Below, piece after piece: positions 1-11,075 of a stretch of DNA of 64,000 nucleotides. A program made the position numbers and the translations under genes. The notes beneath the pieces were generated by a model. That model saw nothing but the letters and a program-made list of their open reading frames with translations, was not told the origin of the DNA and did not search any database. The stretch comes from Acidobacteriota bacterium (GTDB lineage Bacteria; Acidobacteriota; Thermoanaerobaculia; Thermoanaerobaculales; Thermoanaerobaculaceae). The stretch covers positions 28,931-92,930 of the forward strand of contig JACQZW010000081.1 of assembly GCA_016213675.1 (NCBI GenBank). Reading direction: 5' to 3'. Positions within the stretch are counted from its first letter, which is position 1, and the number at the start of each line of letters is the position of its first letter.

Positions 1-652
1 CGCCGAGCACCGGCGCCATCCCGGATCGGGCCGGGACCATCAGCGGGGAATGGAAGGGCGCTGACACCGGTAGGGGCACCACCCGCTTGGCGCCCGCCTC
101 GCCGAGCAGCGTGCCGGCGCGGGCGACCGCGGCCGCGGCCCCGGCGATGACCGTCTGCTCCGGGGCGTTGAAGTTGGCCGCCACCACGACCTCGCTCCCC
201 TGGCTCGCCTCGCGGCACACCCGCTCGACGACGCCGCGGTCGGGACCGAGCACCGCCGACATCGCGCCGACACCGACAGGCACCGCCGCCTGCATCAGCG
301 ATCCGCGCACGCGGACGGTGCGGACGAGGTCGGCCACGTCGAGACCCCCCGCCGCGCCGACCGCGCTGTACTCGCCGAGGGAGTGACCGGCGACGCCGTC
401 ACAGCGGGCGCCTCGGGCCACCAACACCGCGTGGGCCGCGAGGGAGACTGTCAGGATCGCGGGCTGGGTGTTGGCGGTGAGTCGAAGCGACTCGTCCGGG
501 CCCTCGAAACACAGCGCCGACAACGGCTCGCCGAGCGCGGCGTCGGCGGCGTCGAACACGGCCTTGGCCTCGTCGAACCGCTCCGCGAGGTCACGGCCCA
601 TGCCGGCGAACTGGCTACCCTGGCCGGGAAAGACGAACGCGAGCTTGCCCAT
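1..652 (-). CDS. fabD: Malonyl CoA-acyl carrier protein transacylase, C-terminus cut by window edge
   Basis: Moves malonyl groups from CoA to ACP for fatty acid elongation in the cytoplasm. The 217 visible codons start MGKLAFVFPGQGSQFAGMG, the standard FabD opening. The nucleophile motif GHSLGEYSA (Ser in GHSxG) lies near residues 90-98, and the catalytic His region (APFHSPLM) is also present. The rest of the gene (normally about 310 residues) lies left of the window. The ATG at 650-652 follows a GGAGG-type ribosome site. It is the last visible member of a yceD-rpmF-plsX-fabH-fabD cluster, 11 bases behind an acyl-CoA dehydrogenase. Identification is firm. Confidence 0.95.
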   Translation of the reverse strand, partial: MGKLAFVFPGQGSQFAGMGRDLAERFDEAKAVFDAADAALGEPLSALCFEGPDESLRLTANTQPAILTVSLAAHAVLVARGARCDGVAGHSLGEYSAVGAAGGLDVADLVRTVRVRGSLMQAAVPVGVGAMSAVLGPDRGVVERVCREASQGSEVVVAANFNAPEQTVIAGAAAAVARAGTLLGEAGAKRVVPLPVSAPFHSPLMVPARSGMAPVLG

Positions 653-663
653 GTCGCCTCCTC

Positions 664-1845
<1,182 letters not shown>

Positions 1846-1918
1846 CACCTCTCCCATCCCGGGCCGACGGACCCGGGCTCCGCGATTCCGTGGGCTGCGA
1901 GTGGTCGGACGCCCGTGT

Positions 1919-2926
1919 CTACCAGCGGACCAGCGACGCGGCCCAGGTGAGGCCGCCACCGAAGGCGGCCATCAGCAGCAGGTCGCCGCGTTGGAGCCTG
2001 CCGCGGTCGATGGCCTCCCGGAGCGCGAGCGGGATCGACGCCGATGAGGTGTTGCCGAAGCGTTCGAGGTTCATGTAGACCTGCTCGTCCTTGAGGCCGA
2101 GACGCTCCCCGACCGCGGAGACGATCCGCTGGTTGGCCTGGTGCGGCACGAACAGCTTGACCTCCTCGATGGGCGTGCCGTCGAGGACCTCAAGGCACAC
2201 CTCGGTGAGCGAGCGGACCGCGACCTTGAACGTCTCGTTGCCGCGCATCTTGATGAACGGCAGCTTGGCGTCGATGTGCTCCTTGACGTTGGGGGGGAAG
2301 CGGCTGCCGCCGCCGGGCATCTGGATGAAGTCGGCGAACGTCCCGTCCGAGTGCCAGGCGCTGCGCAGGATCCCCTCACCCGCCGGGGCGGCCTGGAGCA
2401 CCGCCGCGCCGGCCCCGTCGCCGAACAGGATGCAGGTCGAGCGGTCGGTGTAGTCGGTGTAGCGGGAGAGCGTCTCCGCGCCGATCACCATGGCCGTCGA
2501 CACGTCTCCGGTCACGATGAACTGGCGGGCGACGCGCAGGGCATAGAGGAAACCCGAGCAGGCGGCGGAGAGATCGAAGCATGTCGCCTTCGAGACACCC
2601 AGCCTCGGCTGGATGATGGTGGCCGTGGCCGGGATCGGCTGTTCCGGAGTGGCGGTCGCCAGGATCACCAGCTCGACCTCCTCCGGCGCGACTCCGGCGT
2701 CCTCCATCGCCCGCTTGCCGGCTTCGACGGCGATGGTGGCGACGCTCTCGTCCGGCCCGACGACGTGACGCTCGCGGATCCCGGTACGGGCGAGGATCCA
2801 CTCGTCGGTCGTCTCCACCATCCGCTCGAAGTCCGCGTTGGTCAGCACGCGCGACGGCACCGCGGTCCCGAGACCGACGATCCGTGCGCTGCGTCCGTTC
2901 GGTTCTTCCACGCTACACCCCCCCAA
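1919..2926 (-). CDS. fabH: Beta-ketoacyl-ACP synthase III
   Basis: Condenses a starter acyl-CoA with malonyl-ACP to begin fatty acid synthesis. The catalytic triad is visible: Cys in DLSAACSGF, His in VPHQANQR and Asn in FGNTSSAS. The product is 335 residues, ending GGLTWAASLVRW as expected. The ATG at 2924-2926 overlaps the end of plsX by 14 bases. A GTG at 2909-2911, just past the plsX stop, is an equally plausible start and would remove five residues. The overlap implies translational coupling to plsX. Confidence 0.96.
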   Translation of the reverse strand: MGGCSVEEPNGRSARIVGLGTAVPSRVLTNADFERMVETTDEWILARTGIRERHVVGPDESVATIAVEAGKRAMEDAGVAPEEVELVILATATPEQPIPATATIIQPRLGVSKATCFDLSAACSGFLYALRVARQFIVTGDVSTAMVIGAETLSRYTDYTDRSTCILFGDGAGAAVLQAAPAGEGILRSAWHSDGTFADFIQMPGGGSRFPPNVKEHIDAKLPFIKMRGNETFKVAVRSLTEVCLEVLDGTPIEEVKLFVPHQANQRIVSAVGERLGLKDEQVYMNLERFGNTSSASIPLALREAIDRGRLQRGDLLLMAAFGGGLTWAASLVRW

Positions 2927-3947
2927 GGCCCGGTCGGGCCTGCAACTGGGCGATCTTCTCCTCGATGTGGCGGATCACGCCGCGGGTCGCGTACGAGTTC
3001 GCGGAACGCAGCGCGTTCCGGATCGCCTTCGGGCTCGAGCGGCCGTGCCCGACCAGGCACGCGCCCTTGACGCCGAGCAGCGGCGCGCCGCCGTACTCGG
3101 CGTAGTCGCCCTTGCGCCGCAGGACGGTCAGGGCACCCTTGGCGAGGAGGAGCCCGACCGCCGAGGCGGCCGAGTTCTTCGCCTCCCGGCGCAGCAGCGC
3201 GTAGATCATCTCGGCGAGGCCCTCGGAGGCCTTGAGCACGACGTTGCCGACGAACCCGTCGCAGACCACGACGTCGACGGTGCCGGCGTAGACGTCGCGC
3301 CCCTCGACGTTGCCGACGAAGTTGAGGCCGGCGTCGGAGAGCAGCCGGTACGTCTCGACCGTGAGGTGGTTGCCCTTGCCCTCCTCCTCGCCGATCGACA
3401 GCAGGCCGACACGCGGGTTGGCGACGCCGAGCACGGCCTGCGAGTAGAAGTGCCCCATCACAGCGAACTGCATGAGGTGGTGCGGCTTGCAGTCGACGTT
3501 GGCGCCCACGTCGAGGAGCAGCGTCTGCCGGTCCAGGCCGGGAGTCGGCGTGGCCAGGGCCGGGCGCTCGACACCCTCGATCGTGCCCATGATGAGCTTG
3601 GCGGCCACCATCGCGGCGCCGCTGTTCCCTGCCGTGACGAACGCGGATGCCTGGCCGTCGCGCACCAGCCGAGCCGCGACCGCCATCGACGAGTCGCGCT
3701 TGTGGCGGGCCGGTGCGATCGGCGGGTCGTCCATCGCCACCACGTCCGGCGCATCGACGATCTGCATCCCTCGCGCCGACGAGCCGTACTTCGCGAGCTC
3801 CCTGCGCAGCACCGCCTCGCGCCCGACGAGGAGCACGTTCAGGCCGTGCTGTCGGACTGCCTCTACCGCACCCTGGACGGTGGCCGCAGGGGCGTGGTCA
3901 CCACCCATCGCATCCAGGGCGATCGGGCCGAACGCACCTCTGGCCAT
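2913..3947 (-). CDS. plsX: Phosphate acyltransferase PlsX
   Basis: Makes acyl-phosphate from acyl-ACP, the first step toward phosphatidic acid in the PlsX/PlsY pathway. The product is 344 residues, opening with the diagnostic IALDAMGGDHAP. Later family blocks include LLDVGANVDCKPHHLMQFA and VVCDGFVGNVVLK. The start is 15 bases after rpmF, giving the classic rpmF-plsX-fabH order. Full length with no visible defect. Confidence 0.97.
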   Translation of the reverse strand: MARGAFGPIALDAMGGDHAPAATVQGAVEAVRQHGLNVLLVGREAVLRRELAKYGSSARGMQIVDAPDVVAMDDPPIAPARHKRDSSMAVAARLVRDGQASAFVTAGNSGAAMVAAKLIMGTIEGVERPALATPTPGLDRQTLLLDVGANVDCKPHHLMQFAVMGHFYSQAVLGVANPRVGLLSIGEEEGKGNHLTVETYRLLSDAGLNFVGNVEGRDVYAGTVDVVVCDGFVGNVVLKASEGLAEMIYALLRREAKNSAASAVGLLLAKGALTVLRRKGDYAEYGGAPLLGVKGACLVGHGRSSPKAIRNALRSANSYATRGVIRHIEEKIAQLQARPGLGGV

Positions 3948-3962
3948 GGCCAGGCCCGGTTG

Positions 3963-4148
3963 CTAGGAGATCTCCTCCACGTTGAGGACCTGGCGTCCCT
4001 CGTACATGCCGCAATGCGGGCACACGCGGTGGGGCGTCTTGGGCTGGAAGCAGTTCGGGCACGTCGAGAGTGCCGGCTGCGCCAGGTGGTCATGGGCCCG
4101 CCGGCGATCGCGGCGTGCCTTCGAGTGGCGGCTTTTCGGATTCGGCAT
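3963..4148 (-). CDS. rpmF: 50S ribosomal protein L32
   Basis: A 61-residue basic protein of the large ribosomal subunit. It opens MPNPKSRHSKARRDRRRAHD and carries a zinc ribbon with CPNC and CPHC pairs near residues 30-49. It lies 18 bases after the YceD-type gene and 15 before plsX, the conserved arrangement linking ribosome and lipid synthesis genes. Confidence 0.97.
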   Translation of the reverse strand: MPNPKSRHSKARRDRRRAHDHLAQPALSTCPNCFQPKTPHRVCPHCGMYEGRQVLNVEEIS

Positions 4149-4166
4149 CGAGAACCTCCGGACAAC

Positions 4167-4685
4167 CTACGAACGAGGACGCCAATCGAGCAGCGGCGCC
4201 CAGCGCCCGTCCTTTTCGACCCTGCACGCGCAGGGAAAACGGTTGAGATCCGCGCCGCAGCGCGGGCACAGGCCACGGCATTCCTCGGAGCACAGCGCCT
4301 TCATCGGCACGGCGAGCACGAACTGCTCGACGGCCAGTTCCACGAGATCGAGCTCCGGCTCGTCGTAGAACCGCACCTCCAGCTCGTCCCGGTCGAGGCG
4401 GACCTCCTCCTCGCGCGGGACCCCCGCGGCGTGCAGGAGGCTGAGCTCGAACGTCTCCGAGAATGTGAAGGGGAACTCGGTCAGGCAGCGCACGCACCGG
4501 AGCCGGGCGGCGCCGCGCGCAGCCCCGCGGACCGTGAAGCCGCGCTCCGACTTCTCCGCGGTGCCTTCGAGCTCGACCGCGTCCGCCGACACGACGTCCT
4601 CGCCGCCGGTTTCGGCGGGCAGATCGAGCCGCTCGTGGAATTCGAGCGGTTCGGTGTCGGCGCGGGTGAGGTCGATCCTGAGCAC
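4167..4685 (-). CDS. YceD/DUF177 family protein
   Basis: A 172-residue protein of the DUF177 (YceD) family. Members sit immediately upstream of rpmF and are linked to 23S rRNA accumulation. It has four C-terminal cysteines: a CVRC pair near residues 67-70 and CSEECRGLCPRCGADLN near residues 135-150, which could form a zinc site. The GTG at 4683-4685 is chosen because it gives the family start (MLRIDLTRADTEPLEF); the frame stays open far upstream through another gene. Function beyond context is inferred. Confidence 0.9.
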   Translation of the reverse strand: MLRIDLTRADTEPLEFHERLDLPAETGGEDVVSADAVELEGTAEKSERGFTVRGAARGAARLRCVRCLTEFPFTFSETFELSLLHAAGVPREEEVRLDRDELEVRFYDEPELDLVELAVEQFVLAVPMKALCSEECRGLCPRCGADLNRFPCACRVEKDGRWAPLLDWRPRS

Positions 4686-4732
4686 ACGCCCCCCAAGGGG
4701 AGCGAGAAGAATAGCAACTGCACGGGCTTGCG

Positions 4733-5539
4733 TCAACGCGCGAGGACGCGGGACAACGCCAGGGCGACGGGGTGCGGGCTGCCCATGGCACGAACTGCGG
4801 CACCGATCCCCGCCACGTTCGCGGCGGCCCACAGCGAGGCGCCGACGAGCGGGATCATGCCGATCACTGCGAGGAGCAACAGCGCCAGAGCCGTCCTGGG
4901 CAGTTCCGCCCGCATTGACAGGGGCAGAACCGGCGCCATCCGTCGTCCGAGCCACCACGACAAGCCGACGATCCCGACCACTTTGAGAGCGAGCAACCCG
5001 GCGACGCCCAGCAGCGCCAGGAGGATGCCGATCGGACCGCCGGCGGCGGCAAGGAGGAGCACCATCACCGCCAGCCACACCGCCAGGCCGAGCACGCCCA
5101 CCGTGACGGTGACCCACGGGCGGTCCCCGACGGGGGCCGCGGCACGGCGCACCAGGCCGGGCGCGAGCAACGTCAGCAGGCTGCCGAGCACCAGCCAGCC
5201 GCCGACCCTGAGGAGTGCGAGCCCCCATGCCGCAGAGCCCGAGGGAGCGCGCGAGCCGGCCCAGCCCAACGGCGCGAACTCCACCGTTCGGCCCGACACC
5301 ACACCTGGTCCTTCGATGGCGCCGCCCAGCGCGATGACATCGCCGCGCACCTCGGCGCCCGGGAGCAACTCGACGTCGCCGGCCACGGCGACCACGTCGC
5401 CATCGACCACGGACGACACCCGCACCTGCGCGGCCAGGCTGACGACCGTGCCGGCCGTCGGTACCTCGACCAGCACGTCGGCCCCGAGCCGCGGCGCCGG
5501 AGCGCCGGCCAGGACGCCGGCGAGCAGCAGGGCGATCAC
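4733..5539 (-). CDS. Membrane protein with bactofilin-like exported domain
   Basis: A 268-residue protein of unknown function. A signal-like hydrophobic start (VIALLLAGVLAGAPA) is followed by a Val/Gly-rich stretch (about residues 25-85) with the repeated pattern GDVVAVAGDVELLPGAEVRGDVIALGG, typical of polymer-forming, bactofilin-like beta-helix repeats. About four strongly hydrophobic segments follow between residues 95 and 260. The GTG start overlaps the anti-sigma stop by 3 bases, so the two are translationally coupled. Members of such operons often act at the envelope and are controlled by the neighbouring sigma factor; that role is inference. Confidence 0.8.
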   Translation of the reverse strand: MIALLLAGVLAGAPAPRLGADVLVEVPTAGTVVSLAAQVRVSSVVDGDVVAVAGDVELLPGAEVRGDVIALGGAIEGPGVVSGRTVEFAPLGWAGSRAPSGSAAWGLALLRVGGWLVLGSLLTLLAPGLVRRAAAPVGDRPWVTVTVGVLGLAVWLAVMVLLLAAAGGPIGILLALLGVAGLLALKVVGIVGLSWWLGRRMAPVLPLSMRAELPRTALALLLLAVIGMIPLVGASLWAAANVAGIGAAVRAMGSPHPVALALSRVLAR

Positions 5540-6054
5540 TCGCGACCTCCGGCCCCCGGTTGGACCAGCGCCCGCAGCGCCCAACCGCCGCCGAGAGCCG
5601 TCACGGCGGCCCACAGTACGAGCCACAAGCCCTCGGCCGCGAGCGTCGCCCGCACCGCCTCGGAGCTTGCCCTGGCCGCCACCACCGCATCGAGCACCGA
5701 CGAGCCCAGCCAGGTCAAGAAGCCCCCGGCGACGCCCGGCAGCTCGGCCACGGCGCCCGGCGCGGGAACGCCGCCCAGCAGGGCGAATCCGGTCCCGACC
5801 AGACCGACGCCGGCCGCGAGCGGCAGCCAGGTCGCGATTCGACGGCGTTGCCAGGGCGCGGGGGGCAGTGCCGCGACGATGCGACGCACGGCCGCCTCGT
5901 CGGGCTCTCTCGCCGGAACCCGGGCGAAGGTCGCCAGGAGCGCCGCGTGGGCACGGCACGCCGGGCAGGCATCGAGGTGCGCGCTCGCATCGTGGCTCAG
6001 CACACTCTCGCCTTCGAGCGCCTGGCGCACCAGCCGGCATGTCGCGTCGATCAC
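5536..6054 (-). CDS. Putative zinc-finger anti-sigma factor
   Basis: A 172-residue protein with the zf-HC2 anti-sigma signature near its N-terminus: HLDACPACRAH, i.e. H-x3-C-x2-C. A hydrophobic segment near residues 80-98 and another near 140-160 (LWLVLWAAVTALGGGWAL) suggest membrane anchoring. The GTG at 6052-6054 lies 20 bases after the sigma factor stop, and the gene overlaps the next one. It most likely holds the ECF sigma factor at the membrane; the signal is unknown. Confidence 0.85.
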   Translation of the reverse strand: MIDATCRLVRQALEGESVLSHDASAHLDACPACRAHAALLATFARVPAREPDEAAVRRIVAALPPAPWQRRRIATWLPLAAGVGLVGTGFALLGGVPAPGAVAELPGVAGGFLTWLGSSVLDAVVAARASSEAVRATLAAEGLWLVLWAAVTALGGGWALRALVQPGAGGRE

Positions 6055-6074
6055 GTCGCACCCCCGTTCACGTG

Positions 6075-6662
6075 CTAACCCTTCGCCCCGACGCCCGCCA
6101 AGAAGGGCTCCAGGGTCTCCCGTAATACGCTGTGCGCGCGGAAAAGTTTGTTCTTCACCGTCCCGAGTGGCAGGTTCTTGAGCTCGGCGATCTCGTTGTA
6201 GGACAGTCCGACCAGGTGACGCAGGACCACGAGCTCGCGGTACGACGGCTGCAGCCGGTCGATCTCGCGCGACAGTGCCCTGGCCAGCTCCCGGTTCGCC
6301 AGGTCCCCCGCCGGATCCCTCCGGTCGTCGGCGGGATCGAGCCGGATCTCGTCGCCCTCGTCGTCCTCTCCGAGCGACAGCGAGATCAGGGGCTGCCGCC
6401 TCCGCCGCAGGTGGTCGATGGCCAGGTTGTGGGCGATGCGGAAGAGCCACGTCGAGAAGCGGAAGCGCGGGTTGTACTGATCGAGGTTGCACCACACCCG
6501 GACGAACGCCTCCTGGACCAGGTCCCTGGCGTCCTCGGCCGAACCGATGATCTGGGCGACGTAGACTCCGAGCTTGGCCTCGTATCGCCGGACCAGGGTC
6601 GCGAACGCGCCCTCGTCGCCGGCCAGGACCCGCTTCAGAACCTCCGCGTCGTCCTCGGGCAT
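6075..6662 (-). CDS. ECF-family RNA polymerase sigma factor
   Basis: A 195-residue sigma-70 family regulator of the RpoE-like type. Region 2 is clear (DARDLVQEAFVRVWCNLDQY and FSTWLFRIAHNLAIDHLRR, about residues 45-90). Region 4 helix-turn-helix is GLSYNEIAELKNLPLGTVKNKLFRA near residues 150-175. Regions 1 and 3 are absent, as in ECF factors. The ATG at 6660-6662 fits the family start (MPEDDAEVLKRVLAGDEGAF). It is first in a sigma/anti-sigma/membrane protein unit, so it probably autoregulates, but no clear own promoter is visible. Confidence 0.94.
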   Translation of the reverse strand: MPEDDAEVLKRVLAGDEGAFATLVRRYEAKLGVYVAQIIGSAEDARDLVQEAFVRVWCNLDQYNPRFRFSTWLFRIAHNLAIDHLRRRRQPLISLSLGEDDEGDEIRLDPADDRRDPAGDLANRELARALSREIDRLQPSYRELVVLRHLVGLSYNEIAELKNLPLGTVKNKLFRAHSVLRETLEPFLAGVGAKG

Positions 6663-6707
6663 GCCGCGCAGTGTACCGCACGGCCCCCGACCGCTTGTGA
6701 AAACATA

Positions 6708-6735
6708 TTGCAAAGTCTCCGCAGAGGTGTAGAAT
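6708..6735 (+). promoter_or_regulatory. Sigma-70-type promoter for glutamate dehydrogenase
   Basis: TTGCAA at 6708-6713 and TAGAAT at 6730-6735 are separated by 16 bases, matching 4 and 5 of 6 consensus positions. Transcription would start near 6742, leaving a leader of roughly 90 bases before gdhA. It lies in the divergent gap between the sigma factor gene and gdhA. Confidence 0.65.
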
Positions 6736-6798
6736 CCCCTCGCTTGGGGGAAGACCGGTGGTGTCCGACCGGCTCCCACCCGCAACTCCGAGCCAAAC

Positions 6799-6825
6799 GA
6801 CCCACCGAGAGTGGGTCTGGAGGAG
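6799..6825 (+). promoter_or_regulatory. Leader hairpin next to the gdhA ribosome site
   Basis: A perfect 7-bp stem, GACCCAC (6799-6805) with GTGGGTC (6811-6817) around loop CGAGA, ends two bases before a strong ribosome site GGAGGAG (6819-6825) placed nine bases from the ATG. It could tune ribosome access or mRNA stability. No known riboswitch fold is recognised. Confidence 0.5.
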
Positions 6826-6834
6826 ACAAGACCC

Positions 6835-8118
6835 ATGGCAGAGCTCAACGCGTTCGATATGGCGCAGCGTCAGTTCGACGAGGTCGCCGATCAACTCAAC
6901 CTGGAAGCCGGCGTTCGCGCGGTCCTGCGCTGGCCGCTGCGCGAGTTCCACTTCCGCATCCCGGTGCGGATGGACGACGGCAGCCTCAAGGTGTTCGACG
7001 GCTTCCGCGTCCAGCACAACGATGCCCGCGGTCCGGCCAAGGGCGGCATCCGCTTCGCCGGCAACGAGACCATCGACACCGTGCGGGCGCTCGCCACCTG
7101 GATGACGTGGAAGTGCGCCGTGGCCGACATCCCGCTCGGCGGCGGCAAGGGCGGCGTGATCGTCGACCCCTCGACGCTCTCCGTCCCCGAGAAGGAGCGC
7201 CTGTGCCGCGGCTGGGTGGACCAGATGTGGAAGAACATCGGTCCGCGCGCCGACGTCCCCGCTCCCGATGTAGGCACCACCCCGCAGATGATGGGCTGGA
7301 TGATGGACGAGTACTCCAAGCTCTCCGGCGCCTTCACGCCAGGCGTCATCACCGGCAAGCCGCTCGGCGGCGGCGGCTCCCTCGGCCGCACCGAGGCCAC
7401 CGGCTACGGCGTCATCTACACCGTCCGCGAGGCGATGAAGGTCCTGAAGATCAAGTCCAAGGGTGCCCGGGCTGCCATCCACGGCTTCGGCAACGTCGGT
7501 CAGTACGCCGCCATCGGTTTCATCGAGATGCTCGGCGGCAAGGTCGTCTGCGTCGGCTGCTGGGACCGCCACGACCGCAAGGCCTACACCTACTCGAAGG
7601 AGAGCGGCGTCGACCCGAAGTTCCTCATGTCGATCACCGACGAGTACGGCACCATCGACAAGGCCAAGGCGAAGAAGGCCGGCTACGTGCTCGAGGACGC
7701 CAACGCCTGGATCGCCAAGGACGTCGACGTGCTGATCCCGGCCGCCATCGAGGGCGTGCTCACCGGCGAGACCGTCAAGAAGATCCACAAGAACGTGAAG
7801 ATCGTCGCCGAGGGTGCGAACGGCCCGACCACCCCCGAGGCCGACGCCGTCCTGAAGAAGCGCGGCATCTTCAACATCCCGGACTTCCTGTGCAACGCCG
7901 GCGGCGTGACTTGCTCGTACTTCGAGAGCGTGCAGAACGACATGAACTTCTACTGGTCGAAGGACGAGGTCCTGACCAAGCTCGACCAGAAGATGACCGC
8001 CGCCTTCCACGGCGTGCTCGAGATGTCCAAGACCAAGAAGGTCTACATGCGCAACGCCGCCTACATGGTGGCCATCGACCGCGTCAACAAGGCGATGAAG
8101 CTGCGCGGCTGGGTGTAG
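6835..8118 (+). CDS. gdhA: Glutamate dehydrogenase
   Basis: Interconverts glutamate with 2-oxoglutarate and ammonia using NAD(P)H. The product is 427 residues, typical of hexameric bacterial enzymes. Visible blocks are the substrate-binding GPAKGGIRF (about 66-74), the Lys-bearing IPLGGGKGGVIVDP (about 99-112), and the dinucleotide fold IHGFGNVGQYAA (about 217-228). The ATG at 6835 is chosen over the upstream GTG at 6811 because the GGAGGAG ribosome site lies between them. It stands alone between its own promoter and terminator. Cofactor preference is not readable with confidence. Confidence 0.95.
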   Translation: MAELNAFDMAQRQFDEVADQLNLEAGVRAVLRWPLREFHFRIPVRMDDGSLKVFDGFRVQHNDARGPAKGGIRFAGNETIDTVRALATWMTWKCAVADIPLGGGKGGVIVDPSTLSVPEKERLCRGWVDQMWKNIGPRADVPAPDVGTTPQMMGWMMDEYSKLSGAFTPGVITGKPLGGGGSLGRTEATGYGVIYTVREAMKVLKIKSKGARAAIHGFGNVGQYAAIGFIEMLGGKVVCVGCWDRHDRKAYTYSKESGVDPKFLMSITDEYGTIDKAKAKKAGYVLEDANAWIAKDVDVLIPAAIEGVLTGETVKKIHKNVKIVAEGANGPTTPEADAVLKKRGIFNIPDFLCNAGGVTCSYFESVQNDMNFYWSKDEVLTKLDQKMTAAFHGVLEMSKTKKVYMRNAAYMVAIDRVNKAMKLRGWV

Positions 8119-8160
8119 AAAGATCGGGGTCCGTTTCCCCGCACCATCAGACGAATCCCA

Positions 8161-8190
8161 GGCGGGAGGGCGACCTCCCGCCTTTCCTTT
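8161..8190 (+). terminator. Intrinsic terminator after gdhA
   Basis: A perfect 9-bp stem GGCGGGAGG/CCTCCCGCC closes a GCGA tetraloop and is followed by TTTCCTTT. It sits 42 bases after the gdhA stop and directly before the convergent dehydrogenase gene. Confidence 0.9.
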
Positions 8191-9222
8191 CTACTTTCCT
8201 GGACCTTCCGTGACGTCCCCTGTCCCCCGTCCCCGGTCCCCTCGTCCCTCCACCACGGGCGTGGGCGGGGTACGACCGTCGAGGATCGCGAGGCAGTTGT
8301 CCACGGCGAGGTCGGCCATCGCGCACCGCGTCTCCCAGGTGGCCGAGCCGAGGTGGGGCAGCAGCACGACGTCGGGGCGCTCCAGCAGGGCGGGGTGGAC
8401 GGCCGGCTCGCGTTGGTAGACGTCGAGGCCCGCGCCGCCCAGGTGCCCCTCGGCGAGCACCTCCGCGAGCCCGGCCTCGTCGAGCACCTCGCCCCTGCTG
8501 GTGTTGACGACGAACGCGCCGCGTGGCAGCAGGCGCAGCCGCCGTGCGTCGACGAGGTGGTGCGTCTCGGCGGTCAGCGGGGTGTGCAGGCTCAGGACGT
8601 CGGCTCGCGGCAGCAGATCGTCGAGCCGCGGGACGAACTCGGCGTCGCGGCCGCCGTCCGGGACCGGCGATCGGTCGGTGTACGCGACCCGCATGCCGGA
8701 CGCCAACGCCCGGCGGGCGACCGCCCGGCCGATCCGTCCCATGCCGACGATGCCCAGGGTCTTGCCCTGCACGCCGGTGCCCAGCATGAAATCGGGTCGC
8801 CAGCCGGCGAAGGCGCCGCGCCGCATCACGGCGTCCCCCTCGACGAACCGCCGGGTGACGGCGAGGACGAGCCCCCAGGCGACGTCGGCCGTCGCCTCCG
8901 TGAGCACGTCCGGCGTGTTGGTCACCCACACCCCCGCCGCGCGTGCCGCGTCGAGGTCGATGTTGTTGACCCCGACGCCGACGTTGGCCACCACGCGGAG
9001 CCCGCGGCAGGCCGCGAAGACACCCGCGTCGACCTGGTTCGACACCAGCGGGACGAGGGCCTCCGCGCCGGCCACGAAGTCGGCCAGCGCCGCACCGCCC
9101 ACCGAGGCGCCGTCCGGGTGGACGCGGACATCGTGTCGCGCCGAGAGCCTCGCGATCCCACCGCCCGGGATCGGGTACGTCACCGCCACCTGCGCCAAGA
9201 CCCACCCCCTCCCGCCGTGCAT
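8191..9222 (-). CDS. D-2-hydroxyacid dehydrogenase, glyoxylate reductase-like
   Basis: NAD(P)H-dependent reductase of 2-oxoacids, 343 residues. The Rossmann motif is GIVGMGRIGRAVARRA. The catalytic set is Arg in VNTSRGEVLD, Glu in VYQREPAVHP and His in LLPHLGSATWE. The NVGVGVNNIDLDAA block resembles glyoxylate/hydroxypyruvate reductases. It is divergent from malate synthase, which also uses glyoxylate, so that substrate is a reasonable inference. The ATG at 9220-9222 is one choice; internal GTG/TTG starts closer to AQVAVTYPIPGG are possible. The last 18 or so residues (RGDRGRGTGD and on) come from an intergenic GTCCCC-type repeat. Confidence 0.88.
   Translation of the reverse strand: MHGGRGWVLAQVAVTYPIPGGGIARLSARHDVRVHPDGASVGGAALADFVAGAEALVPLVSNQVDAGVFAACRGLRVVANVGVGVNNIDLDAARAAGVWVTNTPDVLTEATADVAWGLVLAVTRRFVEGDAVMRRGAFAGWRPDFMLGTGVQGKTLGIVGMGRIGRAVARRALASGMRVAYTDRSPVPDGGRDAEFVPRLDDLLPRADVLSLHTPLTAETHHLVDARRLRLLPRGAFVVNTSRGEVLDEAGLAEVLAEGHLGGAGLDVYQREPAVHPALLERPDVVLLPHLGSATWETRCAMADLAVDNCLAILDGRTPPTPVVEGRGDRGRGTGDVTEGPGK
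8217..8252. repeat. GTCCCC-rich dispersed repeat, copy 1
   Basis: A run of CCTGTCCCCCGTCCCCGG-type units. The same word family recurs at 35571-35603, 58021-58150 and 60994-61023. Here it encodes the extra C-terminal residues of the hydroxyacid dehydrogenase. Confidence 0.7.
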
Positions 9223-9421
9223 CGCCCTCGGGTGCCGCGACGCGGCTAGAATGGTCCGGAGAATGGTAGCAATCTCCGCGACTTGAACGACCGCAGGCCG
9301 GCGCCGCGGCGGAATAGGTTCGGCGCGGGCCCAGTTGACTCGCGGTGACCGTCGCCCTGACCGATCGCGCCGCGGCTCCCCCCGGCCGAGTTCAGAGCGC
9401 CCGAGCACCAGGGAGGCAGGC

Positions 9422-11002
<1,581 letters not shown>

Positions 11003-11052
11003 CCTCCGAGCCGACGATCCTCGGACGTCGCGTTCCGGACCGGCTTGGTGAC

Positions 11053-11075
11053 GGCCGCCCACGGGCGGCCGCTAC
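11053..11075. repeat. GTAGCGGCCGCCC palindromic repeat, copy 1
   Basis: The near-palindrome GGCCGCCCACGGGCGGCC followed by GCTAC. The same 23-base word occurs at 19117-19139. The TAG stop of the HEAT-cyclophilin gene lies inside this copy. Confidence 0.75.

Noticed and set aside
2838..6125. 1095-codon plus-strand open frame across plsX, rpmF and yceD
   Set aside because: It lies antisense to several well-identified genes and its product is low-complexity with no motif.
5536..8010. 824-residue minus-strand protein over gdhA and the sigma factor
   Set aside because: Most is antisense to gdhA or an off-frame of the sigma gene; only the last 172 codons are the anti-sigma factor.
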